DNA from: Gemmatimonadota bacterium
GTDB taxonomy: Bacteria; 4572-55; J002
Assembly (NCBI GenBank): GCA_003697105.1
Contig: RFFQ01000050.1
Span: 1-16,957 of the forward strand
Direction: 5' to 3'
Length of the DNA stretch: 16,957 bases
A program made the position numbers and the translations under genes. The notes under the pieces were generated by a model, which made no database searches, was not told the origin of the DNA, and saw nothing but the letters and a program-made list of their open reading frames with translations. Below are positions 1 through 7,201 of this stretch, in pieces (the stretch's first letter is position 1; every line of letters starts with the position of its first letter).

Positions 1-38
1 AACTCATAAAACTCTCCAACTCCCCAACTCCCGAACTC
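1..38. repeat. 8-bp tandem repeat at left edge
   Basis: The box AACTC recurs at 1, 10, 18, 26 and 34, giving steps of 9, 8, 8 and 8 bases; the units between 15 and 38 are close to TCCAACTC, CCCAACTC and CCGAACTC. It begins directly after the stop codon of the 22-heme cytochrome gene and may continue outside the window. It has no hairpin and does not look like a terminator. It resembles the short tandem intergenic repeats seen in several bacterial genomes; its role is unknown. Confidence 0.7.
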
Positions 39-1748
39 TCACCGGTCATCATCCCAGCCGTGGGGAGTATGGCAAAGTGAGCAATCGGTGGGGTAATTCA
101 ATGCCACGTGGTCGGGGTCATCGGCATTGAGGTAATCTTCCATGTGGCAACTGTAGCAGTCTGTGGATTTACCATCATAGATGTTATCGGCGTGGCAATC
201 GCCACAATCGGCGTTGCGGTGGCGTCCAATCAGCGGGAAGTCGGTACTGTTGTGGTCAAAATGACCTTCTTCCCAACCGAAGGGGGAATGGCAGAATTCG
301 CACCGGGTGGAGAAGCCTGCCGCCTGATGATCTGGGTCACGGGTGGTTTCGTATTCGGCGGCGTGGCAACTATAGCAGTCGTCGGGTTTGCCATCGTAAA
401 CGCCATCCGCATGGCACTGGATGCACGCTACTCCGGTGTGCCTGCCCACGAGGGGGAAATCCGTACGGGTGTTGTGGTCAAATACGGCGCCTTCCCAGCC
501 ATAGGGATCGTGGCAGAGGGCACATTCTGTGGGGAAGCCCGCATCGGTATGGTTAGGGTCTTCGGTTTGCTGGTAATCGGTTTCGTGGCAGATGGCGCAA
601 TCGGTGGGTGTACCGGTATAAACCCCATCCGTATGGCACTGGTTACAGTCCGCTTGTGCATGAAATCCCACCAGCGGATACGAGGTATAGGTGTTATGAT
701 CGAAGGTGGTCTGTTCCCAACCGGTGGGCGTATGGCAGATGTCGCAGGTTGTCGGGAACTGCGCGGCAAGGTGATCCGGGTTCTGTGTCTGCTGGTACGC
801 TCCGGCGTGGCAAATGACACACTCGGTGGATTTCCCGTTAAAAACGCCGTCGCCATGACATTCCAGACAGCCCGTTTGCCGGTGGCGCCCTTCTAATGGG
901 AAATCCGTGCGTAAGGTGTGATCGAACGCAGTTGCCTCCTCAAAATCAAAGGTATTGTGACAGATGGTACAATCCGTCGGAAAGCCGGCCGTGAGATGAT
1001 CCGGGTTTTTCGCGTGTTGAAAGTCGGTTTCATGGCAGGCATAGCAATCCTCCGCCTGCGGTAGCGGGTGTTGGGGGTTGTGGCACGTGCCGCAGTCCGT
1101 CTGCCGGTGGCCGCCCACCAACGGAAACGTTGCCGGATGGGTAAAGCGTGCTTGCTCCCAAACGGTGTGTTGTGCAGAATGGCAAGATTCGCAGTCTGTG
1201 GAGAAGTGTAAATTCACATGGTCCGGCGATCTTGCCGCGAAGAAGTCACCGGCATGGCAACTGGCGCAGGTTGTGGAACGTCCACTAAACAGATCGCCTT
1301 CCTGCGCCACATGGCAGGCACCGCAGTCCAGCAGCGCGTGCCGCCCCACCAGCGGAAATCCGGTTTGCTGGTGGTCATAGGTACGGCTGGCGGAGTATTG
1401 CCAATCCACCGGATGGTGGCAGCGCTCACAGTCCGACCCCAACTCGCCGTGATGCACCTCATCGGGGTGGCAATCGGCACACATCACCCCGATATTGGCA
1501 AAGATTAAATCCGTGTGGCAGTTACGGCAGGCAACGCTTTGATGTTGTCCGTTTAGCGGGAATCCCGTCTCGCCATGATCAAAATCAAGTGCATCTTTCA
1601 GTTGCCAACCTCGTGCTGTGGTGTGGCATTGCGAACATTCTCGTGTAAACCCCTTGCCGTGCGGAGATGTTGGGCGTTGCTGGGTGTGTGCGGTGCGCAT
1701 CCCCGGGATCAGGATGATAATTATGAGGATAAACATGAGATTTTTCAT
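39..1748 (-). CDS. Secreted 22-heme c-type cytochrome, seven triheme repeats
   Basis: Predicted 569-residue exported multiheme cytochrome c, likely a periplasmic or outer-surface electron carrier. Residues 1-20 form a signal peptide (MKN, then a hydrophobic run to about PGMRTA). I count 22 CxxCH haem-attachment motifs, all canonical, from C38 to H560. One lone motif is followed by seven repeats of about 73-76 residues, each built as DH...FPLxGRH, CxxCH, a short loop, CxxCH, PDH...FPT, CxxCH and GW. The extra His residues in DH, GRH and PDH are probable distal haem ligands. An upstream in-frame ATG at 1910 was rejected because it would overlap the preceding gene and precede the signal peptide with 54 charged residues; the ATG at 1748 has GGAAAACG upstream. 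The gene follows the 20-heme cytochrome after 94 bases. The fold resembles cytochrome c3/c7-type multiheme proteins; the exact partner is unknown. Confidence 0.92.
   Translation of the reverse strand: MKNLMFILIIIILIPGMRTAHTQQRPTSPHGKGFTRECSQCHTTARGWQLKDALDFDHGETGFPLNGQHQSVACRNCHTDLIFANIGVMCADCHPDEVHHGELGSDCERCHHPVDWQYSASRTYDHQQTGFPLVGRHALLDCGACHVAQEGDLFSGRSTTCASCHAGDFFAARSPDHVNLHFSTDCESCHSAQHTVWEQARFTHPATFPLVGGHRQTDCGTCHNPQHPLPQAEDCYACHETDFQHAKNPDHLTAGFPTDCTICHNTFDFEEATAFDHTLRTDFPLEGRHRQTGCLECHGDGVFNGKSTECVICHAGAYQQTQNPDHLAAQFPTTCDICHTPTGWEQTTFDHNTYTSYPLVGFHAQADCNQCHTDGVYTGTPTDCAICHETDYQQTEDPNHTDAGFPTECALCHDPYGWEGAVFDHNTRTDFPLVGRHTGVACIQCHADGVYDGKPDDCYSCHAAEYETTRDPDHQAAGFSTRCEFCHSPFGWEEGHFDHNSTDFPLIGRHRNADCGDCHADNIYDGKSTDCYSCHMEDYLNADDPDHVALNYPTDCSLCHTPHGWDDDR
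69..1583 (-). repeat. Seven in-frame triheme repeats
   Basis: Residues 56-560 of the 22-heme cytochrome consist of seven tandem units of about 75 residues (about 225 bases), each with three CxxCH motifs. The last four (residues about 276-560) are the most alike, sharing FDHN, FPLxGRH, CHxDGxYxGK, the PDH/PNH box and CHxPxGWE, which suggests recent internal duplication. The first two units are more divergent. Confidence 0.85.
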
Positions 1749-1842
1749 GGAGACGTTTTCCTTTTTTCGATTGTGGCTCCCAAATTTCCGGCATGGCTCT
1801 TTTTTAAAGGTTTCACCCTTCCGGTGATCCTCAGATTTAGAA

Positions 1843-3465
1843 TCAATATGCGGTATGGCAATCCTTACATTCCATCCCCAGTGGCTTAAAGCGCCGGAAC
1901 GTATCCCCATTTTCCGCTACTTCCTGCGGGTGGCACTGCTCACAGGGAACTTCCGCATGAGCGCCATCCAGTTTAAACCGGGATGCCCGGTTGTGAGCAA
2001 ATTTTACCGGAGACCAATTTTGCATTGGGGTATGGCACTGCTCACAACTATCACCTGCAAATTGTCCCTGATGTATATCGCCGTGACAGCCTGCACAGCC
2101 GGTTTCCAACGGCGTGTACCGGACGACTTGCCGGTTATCCGGTTGGTGACATTTTTCACAGGCTTGCTCTGCATGTTTACCCACCAGTGGGAAGCGTGTC
2201 TGGTTATGGTCAAATGCGTACCGGACATCGTGCCAATCGTTCCGGCTATGGCACGTTTCACAGCCGGCAGACCCCATTTTGGCGCGGAATTGCCCTTCGT
2301 GCGGATCGGTGTGGCAGCCCTGACAACTGAGATCGCTAAAATCAAATTTAGGGGTTTGCCGGGAACGAATCGTGGTTTTGACATGGCACTCGTTGCAGGG
2401 CACTGCCAAATGCGCCCCGGAGAGCGGGTAACGGCTCTGCTGGTGATCGGTAAGGGCAAACTGCGCCGGTAAAAATCCGGTTGCGGCATGACAACTTTCG
2501 CACATGCCCTGATCGGGGCGGTCTTGAAACTGCCCTTGATGGTAATCGACATGGCAATCTCTACATTGATCCGCTTTCAGCGGGGTTGTGTAACGCCCGG
2601 AGGTGTGGCATTTGGCACAATCTACCGTTTGATGCTTGCCCTTTAGTGGAAATCCGGTTTTTGCATGATCAAAATCTTCTGCTAACCGGACGTTTTGCCA
2701 GTTTTGATTGTTGTGACAGTGCCGGCAATCCTGACCGAATGCACCTTGATGTGGATCGGTGTGGCACGCGGTGCAATTTTCAAATTGAAGTGGTTTGTAC
2801 TGGGTAAATTCGCCCAGATCATCCTGTTGCGTCCGGTGGCATTTGGCACAATCCACCTGTTGATGTGCTCCCTCCAGTTGAAATTGCGCTTGCCGGTGAT
2901 CGAATAACGGCGGTTTTTGCCAGGTTTCATTGGAATGGCAACGGCGGCAATCCGTGCCGAGCTGTCCGCGATGCTGGTCTGCATGGCAACTGAGGCAATC
3001 CGTTTGAAGTCCCAAAAATGTTTGGGTTTTATCGCTTCGTTGCGAGGGGTTATGGGCAATGTTTTTGGCTTGATGGCATTGCCGACATTCCAGTTTTTGG
3101 TGTGCGCCTTTCAGGGGGTAGCCGGTCAATTGGTGATCAAATTCCGTTTGGGGGGGTTGCCAGTAAATCAGATTAAACTCCCGTCCGTGATGCTCCGGAT
3201 GGCAGGTTGCACAGGTTTTTCCTTGTTGGTGCACGGTGGCGTGATACCCGCGACCGGCATCCACGAGCTGTTTGATTTCCATATGGCAGGCTAAACATTT
3301 TTCATCGGATTGTTTTTGACCCAGTTGGTGGCATTGGGTGCAATTTGCCATCCCTTCCAGATTCGCGTGTGCGGTGGAGAGTTTACCCGGCGAGATTTGG
3401 GCAACTCCGGGTTGAGCCAGACCGCTGATCAGAATGAAGAAGACGATGAAGATACGTTGCGTCAC
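1843..3465 (-). CDS. Secreted 20-heme c-type cytochrome
   Basis: Predicted 540-residue exported multiheme cytochrome c. A signal peptide spans about residues 1-23 (hydrophobic core IFIVFFILISGLA, ending near GVAQ). I count 20 CxxCH motifs from C42 to H537: an N-terminal group of three, five repeats of three and a final pair. The repeat reads DH...FPLxGxH, CxxCH, a loop with YxPL, CxxCH, DxHxGQF, CxxCH and W. The final repeat stops after its second haem, four residues from the end of the protein (CKDCHTAY). The start is GTG directly after the TAA of the flavoprotein gene, with AAAGGTGG a few bases upstream inside that gene, so translation is probably coupled. It is related in design to the next cytochrome but has different inter-haem loops. 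It probably accepts electrons from the membrane cytochrome b and passes them outward. Confidence 0.92.
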   Translation of the reverse strand: MTQRIFIVFFILISGLAQPGVAQISPGKLSTAHANLEGMANCTQCHQLGQKQSDEKCLACHMEIKQLVDAGRGYHATVHQQGKTCATCHPEHHGREFNLIYWQPPQTEFDHQLTGYPLKGAHQKLECRQCHQAKNIAHNPSQRSDKTQTFLGLQTDCLSCHADQHRGQLGTDCRRCHSNETWQKPPLFDHRQAQFQLEGAHQQVDCAKCHRTQQDDLGEFTQYKPLQFENCTACHTDPHQGAFGQDCRHCHNNQNWQNVRLAEDFDHAKTGFPLKGKHQTVDCAKCHTSGRYTTPLKADQCRDCHVDYHQGQFQDRPDQGMCESCHAATGFLPAQFALTDHQQSRYPLSGAHLAVPCNECHVKTTIRSRQTPKFDFSDLSCQGCHTDPHEGQFRAKMGSAGCETCHSRNDWHDVRYAFDHNQTRFPLVGKHAEQACEKCHQPDNRQVVRYTPLETGCAGCHGDIHQGQFAGDSCEQCHTPMQNWSPVKFAHNRASRFKLDGAHAEVPCEQCHPQEVAENGDTFRRFKPLGMECKDCHTAY

Positions 3466-4896
3466 TTACACCACCTTTGTTACGATTTCCACACCTAATT
3501 TTTGCAGGAATGCCGTCGGGGGTTCGCCGCCGATCATCACAAACACGTAGTCATTGGGAATTTTTTTGGTCTCATTCCCATTGATTGTCAACGTGACCTC
3601 TTTGGCGGTAATTTCTGTCACCTGTGAGTTCAGTAAGGGGATCACTGCACCGCTTTCTATGGCTTGTTGGATGCGCTCGACATTGCGTGCTTTTGCTCGC
3701 CGGAATTCCGATCCCCGGTAGGAGAGATAGACGGTGTTTCCCGGTTGTTTGGAGAGGCCTATAGCGGCTTCCAACGCGGAATCTCCGCCCCCGACAATCA
3801 GGATATAGCTACTGACGTAGGATTCCGCCTCGATCAGTTTATAGACCACTTTGGATAGTTCTTCGCCGGGGACGCCCAACTTCCGCGGTGTGCCTCGCTT
3901 GCCGACCGCTAACACTACCCGGCGTGCTTTGTATTCACCTTTGGTGGATCTTACCATAAAATAGCCGTTTTCACGCATGACATTCGTCACCCGTTCGTTG
4001 GTTCGGATTTCGACTTCTGTGTTGCGGATGATGGTTTCCCAAACTTCCAGCAGGGTTTCTTTTTCGGCTTCATTCATCCACAAACTGCCGTACATTGGAA
4101 TTTCGATGGGTTCTGCCATGACCAATTTGTGACGCGGATACTGCCGGATCGTACTTGCCAGTTCACCTTGTTCTAGGGTGATGTAGCTAAGCCCGTATTG
4201 TTTGGCGGTGAGAGAGGCACTGAGTCCGGCGGGTCCTGCCCCGATAATCGCGACATCCGTTACGCCCGGGGTTTTCACTTCCCCTTTAATTTCCTCATAA
4301 ATGTGATCGATTGCCAATTTGCCTTCATTCACGGCATTTTTGATGAGTGCCATACCGCCCAGTTCGCCAACGATATAGATTCCCCGGACGTTGGTCTCAA
4401 ATTTTTCATCGATTTGGGGGACTTCTACCGTTCGGACTTGATCCCCTTTGACCAGCACGATCGCCGACGTCGGGCATACATCCGCACATGAACCGTGCCC
4501 CATGCACGCAGGTAGGTTAATCACTTGCGCTTTACCGCCGATCACGTCCAACACGCCATCTTCTGGACACGCATCTACGCATGAGCCGCAACCGACGCAC
4601 ATGCTGGCGTTGATTAAGGGGTGTATTCGGGCTTCGGCATCCTCGCCGGTTGGGGCATCGGTGGTTTTTGCCGCCGCACTTTTGATCTCCCACATTTTCA
4701 TGGGGATACCACAATGGTCACAAAATGCCGCCCCTTTGCGTACAGGCGATCCACATTTGGGGCAATTCCGAGTCATGGAGGTAGGGGTTGGGCTAGGGGT
4801 ATTTTGGCTATTTCCATCCGCTATGGATTTAAGGTAGTTCCGTAAGAAGAATGCGATAATCGCACTCGATAAAATAAAAGTGATGAACGTTTCCAT
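3466..4896 (-). CDS. Membrane-anchored ferredoxin/FAD NAD(P)H oxidoreductase
   Basis: Predicted 476-residue flavoprotein that would oxidise NAD(P)H and feed Fe-S clusters. In order: a single N-terminal membrane helix (about 4-22, followed by R19 and K23, so the body is cytoplasmic by the positive-inside rule); a Pro/Thr/Ser linker; a zinc ribbon (C45, C48, C59, C62); a two-cluster ferredoxin (C100, C103, C106, C110, then C131, H134, C137, C141, with His in place of the second Cys); a segment GIYIVGELGG at 172-181; an FAD Rossmann motif GAGPAG (219-224); and an NAD(P) motif GGGDSA (369-374). It resembles thioredoxin-reductase-like flavoproteins but has no redox-active CxxC in the NADPH domain. 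The start at 4896 was chosen over 4968 because the helix begins there and CAGGA lies about 10 bases upstream. The next gene begins on the following base. Confidence 0.88.
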   Translation of the reverse strand: METFITFILSSAIIAFFLRNYLKSIADGNSQNTPSPTPTSMTRNCPKCGSPVRKGAAFCDHCGIPMKMWEIKSAAAKTTDAPTGEDAEARIHPLINASMCVGCGSCVDACPEDGVLDVIGGKAQVINLPACMGHGSCADVCPTSAIVLVKGDQVRTVEVPQIDEKFETNVRGIYIVGELGGMALIKNAVNEGKLAIDHIYEEIKGEVKTPGVTDVAIIGAGPAGLSASLTAKQYGLSYITLEQGELASTIRQYPRHKLVMAEPIEIPMYGSLWMNEAEKETLLEVWETIIRNTEVEIRTNERVTNVMRENGYFMVRSTKGEYKARRVVLAVGKRGTPRKLGVPGEELSKVVYKLIEAESYVSSYILIVGGGDSALEAAIGLSKQPGNTVYLSYRGSEFRRAKARNVERIQQAIESGAVIPLLNSQVTEITAKEVTLTINGNETKKIPNDYVFVMIGGEPPTAFLQKLGVEIVTKVV

Positions 4897-5014
4897 CGGT
4901 TCAAAATCCTGAACACAAGTTAAAAATATTGAACGGTATGCCGTGTGAGAGGGGGGGGAAGGGTACATGGCTCAATGCGTTGAACCCAACTATCCTGTTG
5001 GAGGCTTCCGCGGG
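4897..5014 (-). other. Gap with two small hairpins and a G8 run
   Basis: This 118-base gap lies between the cytochrome b gene and the flavoprotein gene. It holds two inverted repeats, each with a 5-bp stem and a 6-base loop: 4986-5001 (CCAAC/GTTGG) and 4899-4914 (GTTCA/TGAAC). The second covers the ribosome binding site of the flavoprotein gene. A run of eight G (plus strand) lies at 4951-4958. Neither hairpin is followed by a T-run, so I do not call a terminator, and no convincing promoter is visible. Confidence 0.5.
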
Positions 5015-5878
5015 CTAAAAGTGCCAGGTGTACCCGAACAATATCGCAACAATGATATGAATAAACATGATGGTAATCATGGTATAAGCAAACGGTTTAT
5101 GCACCACATGCCAAAAGTGGAACAATTTCTGTGCCGTTTCCAAGAAGTGGATTTTACGCCTTAACAGGGCTTCGCGGCTGGCAATATTGAGGATTTGGCG
5201 GATAGTTTGAGGGGGTAACTGTTCCCGGCGAAGTATCCGGTGGAGCTTGAACAGTTCAACCCCTCTGAGAAAATCATTTTTGATGATGCCGAAGAGTCCC
5301 GCCATTGCTTGGGGGTTGTCTTGCTCATGGAGCTTGATTAAATGATCCAGTGTCTGGCTGGCGACCTCACTGAGGTCAAATTCGGTACGGAGTTGCCGGG
5401 CGTATTCCGCTTCGGCTTCTTTGAGTTCCTTGAGGGTCATCTCTTCACCGGCGATGGTGCGTGGAATCTGGGCATATAGGTAGCGCCCGATAAAACCGCT
5501 GAACATGACCGCCATCATAGACCAATACGCCACCGAAACAAGCCCCCCGAATTTAAAAGAACTATGGAACGTGATCAGCAAAGGGCCCATCAACCCTAAA
5601 AAGATATGGTAATCCAACCATTTGCGGATCGAGCCTTTACCCTTCATCCAGGATACCCGCTTACGAAACGAATACAAAAAAAGGCTAAGCAGGCATAAAC
5701 TGCCTAAAATGCCGTACGCATGTCCCCAAGTGCCACTGGGTTTCAGGGTATCATGCCAGACAGAATGCGGGCGTTCGGCAAGCGGAAGCCGGTAATAGGC
5801 GTACCCGGTAAACAGTAAATAAATTGCGGTGATAATCCAAACTAGAATCAGCAAACGAATGATCCAACGGTGAAGCAT
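5015..5878 (-). CDS. Predicted diheme membrane cytochrome b
   Basis: A 287-residue integral membrane protein with five likely helices (about 5-27, 52-72, 88-108, 112-136 and 258-283) and a charged, helical soluble insert from about 140 to 250. Helix 3 carries H91 and H105, and helix 5 carries H260 and H274: two helices each with His residues 14 positions apart, the same spacing that binds the two b hemes in cytochrome b of the bc1 complex. This predicts two stacked b hemes crossing the membrane. H53, H254 and H257 are further possible ligands. I see no known family signature and name it from this pattern. AGAGGTG lies 9 bases before the ATG. It starts the left-hand module, ahead of an NAD(P)H flavoprotein and two multiheme cytochromes, which suits a role as the transmembrane electron link. 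A b561- or ferric-reductase-like role is possible. Confidence 0.72.
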   Translation of the reverse strand: MLHRWIIRLLILVWIITAIYLLFTGYAYYRLPLAERPHSVWHDTLKPSGTWGHAYGILGSLCLLSLFLYSFRKRVSWMKGKGSIRKWLDYHIFLGLMGPLLITFHSSFKFGGLVSVAYWSMMAVMFSGFIGRYLYAQIPRTIAGEEMTLKELKEAEAEYARQLRTEFDLSEVASQTLDHLIKLHEQDNPQAMAGLFGIIKNDFLRGVELFKLHRILRREQLPPQTIRQILNIASREALLRRKIHFLETAQKLFHFWHVVHKPFAYTMITIMFIHIIVAILFGYTWHF

Positions 5879-5935
5879 CTTATAGGCACCTCTAGTGTGA
5901 GCCAGAGTTCAAAACCATGAACGGATAGAACGCTA

Positions 5936-7198
5936 TCAATAATCGTATTTGCGCATGCCGATCCCTAGAATGATACCAATGGAAATGAAGGTCAGTACTA
6001 ACGAGGAACCGCCATAACTCATCAGGGGCAGGGGTACCCCTGTGACCGGCATTAAACCAATTGTCATGCCAATATTGACGAAGATGTGAAAGAGGAGCAT
6101 TCCGGTAATCCCCACGCACGTAAAACTCGCGAAAGGGTCGCGGGTTTGGACCGCGATTCGCAGACAACGGATCAGAATAAAGCCATACAAAAAGATGAGG
6201 ATGGTACACCCCACAAACCCCAGTTCCTCCCCTAAAACGGAGAAAATAAAGTCAGTATGTTGTTCCGGTAGGAATTCTAATCGCTTTTGCGTGCCCTCAA
6301 ATAATCCTTTACCCAAAAACCCACCGGAGCCGACGGCGATTTTGGATTGTGTAATTTGGTAGCCCGTTCCCAGCGGATCATCACTCGGGTTCAAAAACGT
6401 GATGATCCGTTTTTGTTGGTATGGTTGAAGTTTATGCCAGATCGGGTTGGCGGTAAAAGCACATAAGATATTCAGGCCCATGATGAGCAAGGAGATCGAG
6501 AGTTCCGTACGGCTGTAATATATCACCAAGAGCACTATCCCGATAGCCAGCAAGGGGAGTAACACCTGTCCCCAAACGATCTCCACCGGGGAAATCAGCG
6601 GGAAAATCACCAGAAACATGGTCAACGCCGGTGAAATGAGCAGAAAAAAGTCTTTTAAGGAAAGCCCTGCCCAGAGCGACATTACTATAAAAATTGCCGC
6701 TAATACGAGGGCTGTTCCTAAATCCGGTTGTTTGAGGACGAGTACAAATGGAATGAGGGTAACTATGCCGGGTAGAATCAGGCGGTAGAGATTTTCCGGT
6801 TTACGATTTTTACCGGAATAGTACCGGGCAAGGGCGAAAATCAGGCAGAGTTTGGCAAATTCAGAGGGTTGGAGCCGCACGGGTCCAAGGGTGATCCAGC
6901 GTCCCGCGCGCCCAGAACCCAGACCGCCCCAGATGAGGAGGACTAACACCAGTAAAATGATGCCATAAAAGACAGGTGCTAGTGCCTCATACACCCTATA
7001 TGAGACCGCCAGAGTAACAACCAATGCCGCTAGTGCCACCAAAAACCAAATTGATTGCAAGCGGGCAAAATGAGCAAACTGGTGTGTACCTACCCCACTA
7101 ACCTGTGTGGCACTGTAGATCATCATAATGCCAAATCCGGCAGTGAGGAGGGTTGCCAATAATGTCCAAATATCCAGATACCGCAAACGCTCTAGCAT
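5936..7198 (-). CDS. rodA: RodA, SEDS peptidoglycan glycosyltransferase
   Basis: A 420-residue polytopic membrane protein (about ten helices) of the SEDS family, which polymerises lipid II into glycan strands during cell elongation, normally with a class B PBP (PBP2). Family landmarks are present in order: RWITLGPVRLQPSEFAK (100-116), KQPDLGTA (156-163), a long loop with GTGYQITQSKIAVGSGG (277-293), EFLPEQHTDFIF (308-319) and GVPLPLMSYGGSS (387-399). D316 in HTDFIF corresponds to the catalytic Asp of RodA (D262 in E. coli). The length is normal for the RodA branch. The start lies 3 bases after the plsC stop (TAA CAC ATG) without a visible Shine-Dalgarno sequence, which suggests termination-reinitiation. 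No mreBCD or PBP2 gene is next to it in this window. Confidence 0.96.
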   Translation of the reverse strand: MLERLRYLDIWTLLATLLTAGFGIMMIYSATQVSGVGTHQFAHFARLQSIWFLVALAALVVTLAVSYRVYEALAPVFYGIILLVLVLLIWGGLGSGRAGRWITLGPVRLQPSEFAKLCLIFALARYYSGKNRKPENLYRLILPGIVTLIPFVLVLKQPDLGTALVLAAIFIVMSLWAGLSLKDFFLLISPALTMFLVIFPLISPVEIVWGQVLLPLLAIGIVLLVIYYSRTELSISLLIMGLNILCAFTANPIWHKLQPYQQKRIITFLNPSDDPLGTGYQITQSKIAVGSGGFLGKGLFEGTQKRLEFLPEQHTDFIFSVLGEELGFVGCTILIFLYGFILIRCLRIAVQTRDPFASFTCVGITGMLLFHIFVNIGMTIGLMPVTGVPLPLMSYGGSSLVLTFISIGIILGIGMRKYDY

Positions 7199-7201
7199 GT
7201 G

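Noticed and set aside
108-896. 262-codon plus-strand open frame
   Set aside because: It lies wholly antisense to the 22-haem cytochrome; its length comes from the periodic codons of the haem repeats, and it has no recognisable domain.
1749-1910. N-terminal extension of the 22-haem cytochrome
   Set aside because: It would place 54 charged residues before a clear signal peptide and overlap the upstream gene by 68 bases.
4897-4968. N-terminal extension of the flavoprotein
   Set aside because: It reads through the region next to a C8/G8 run, has no good ribosome binding site and precedes a membrane anchor that starts naturally at 4896.
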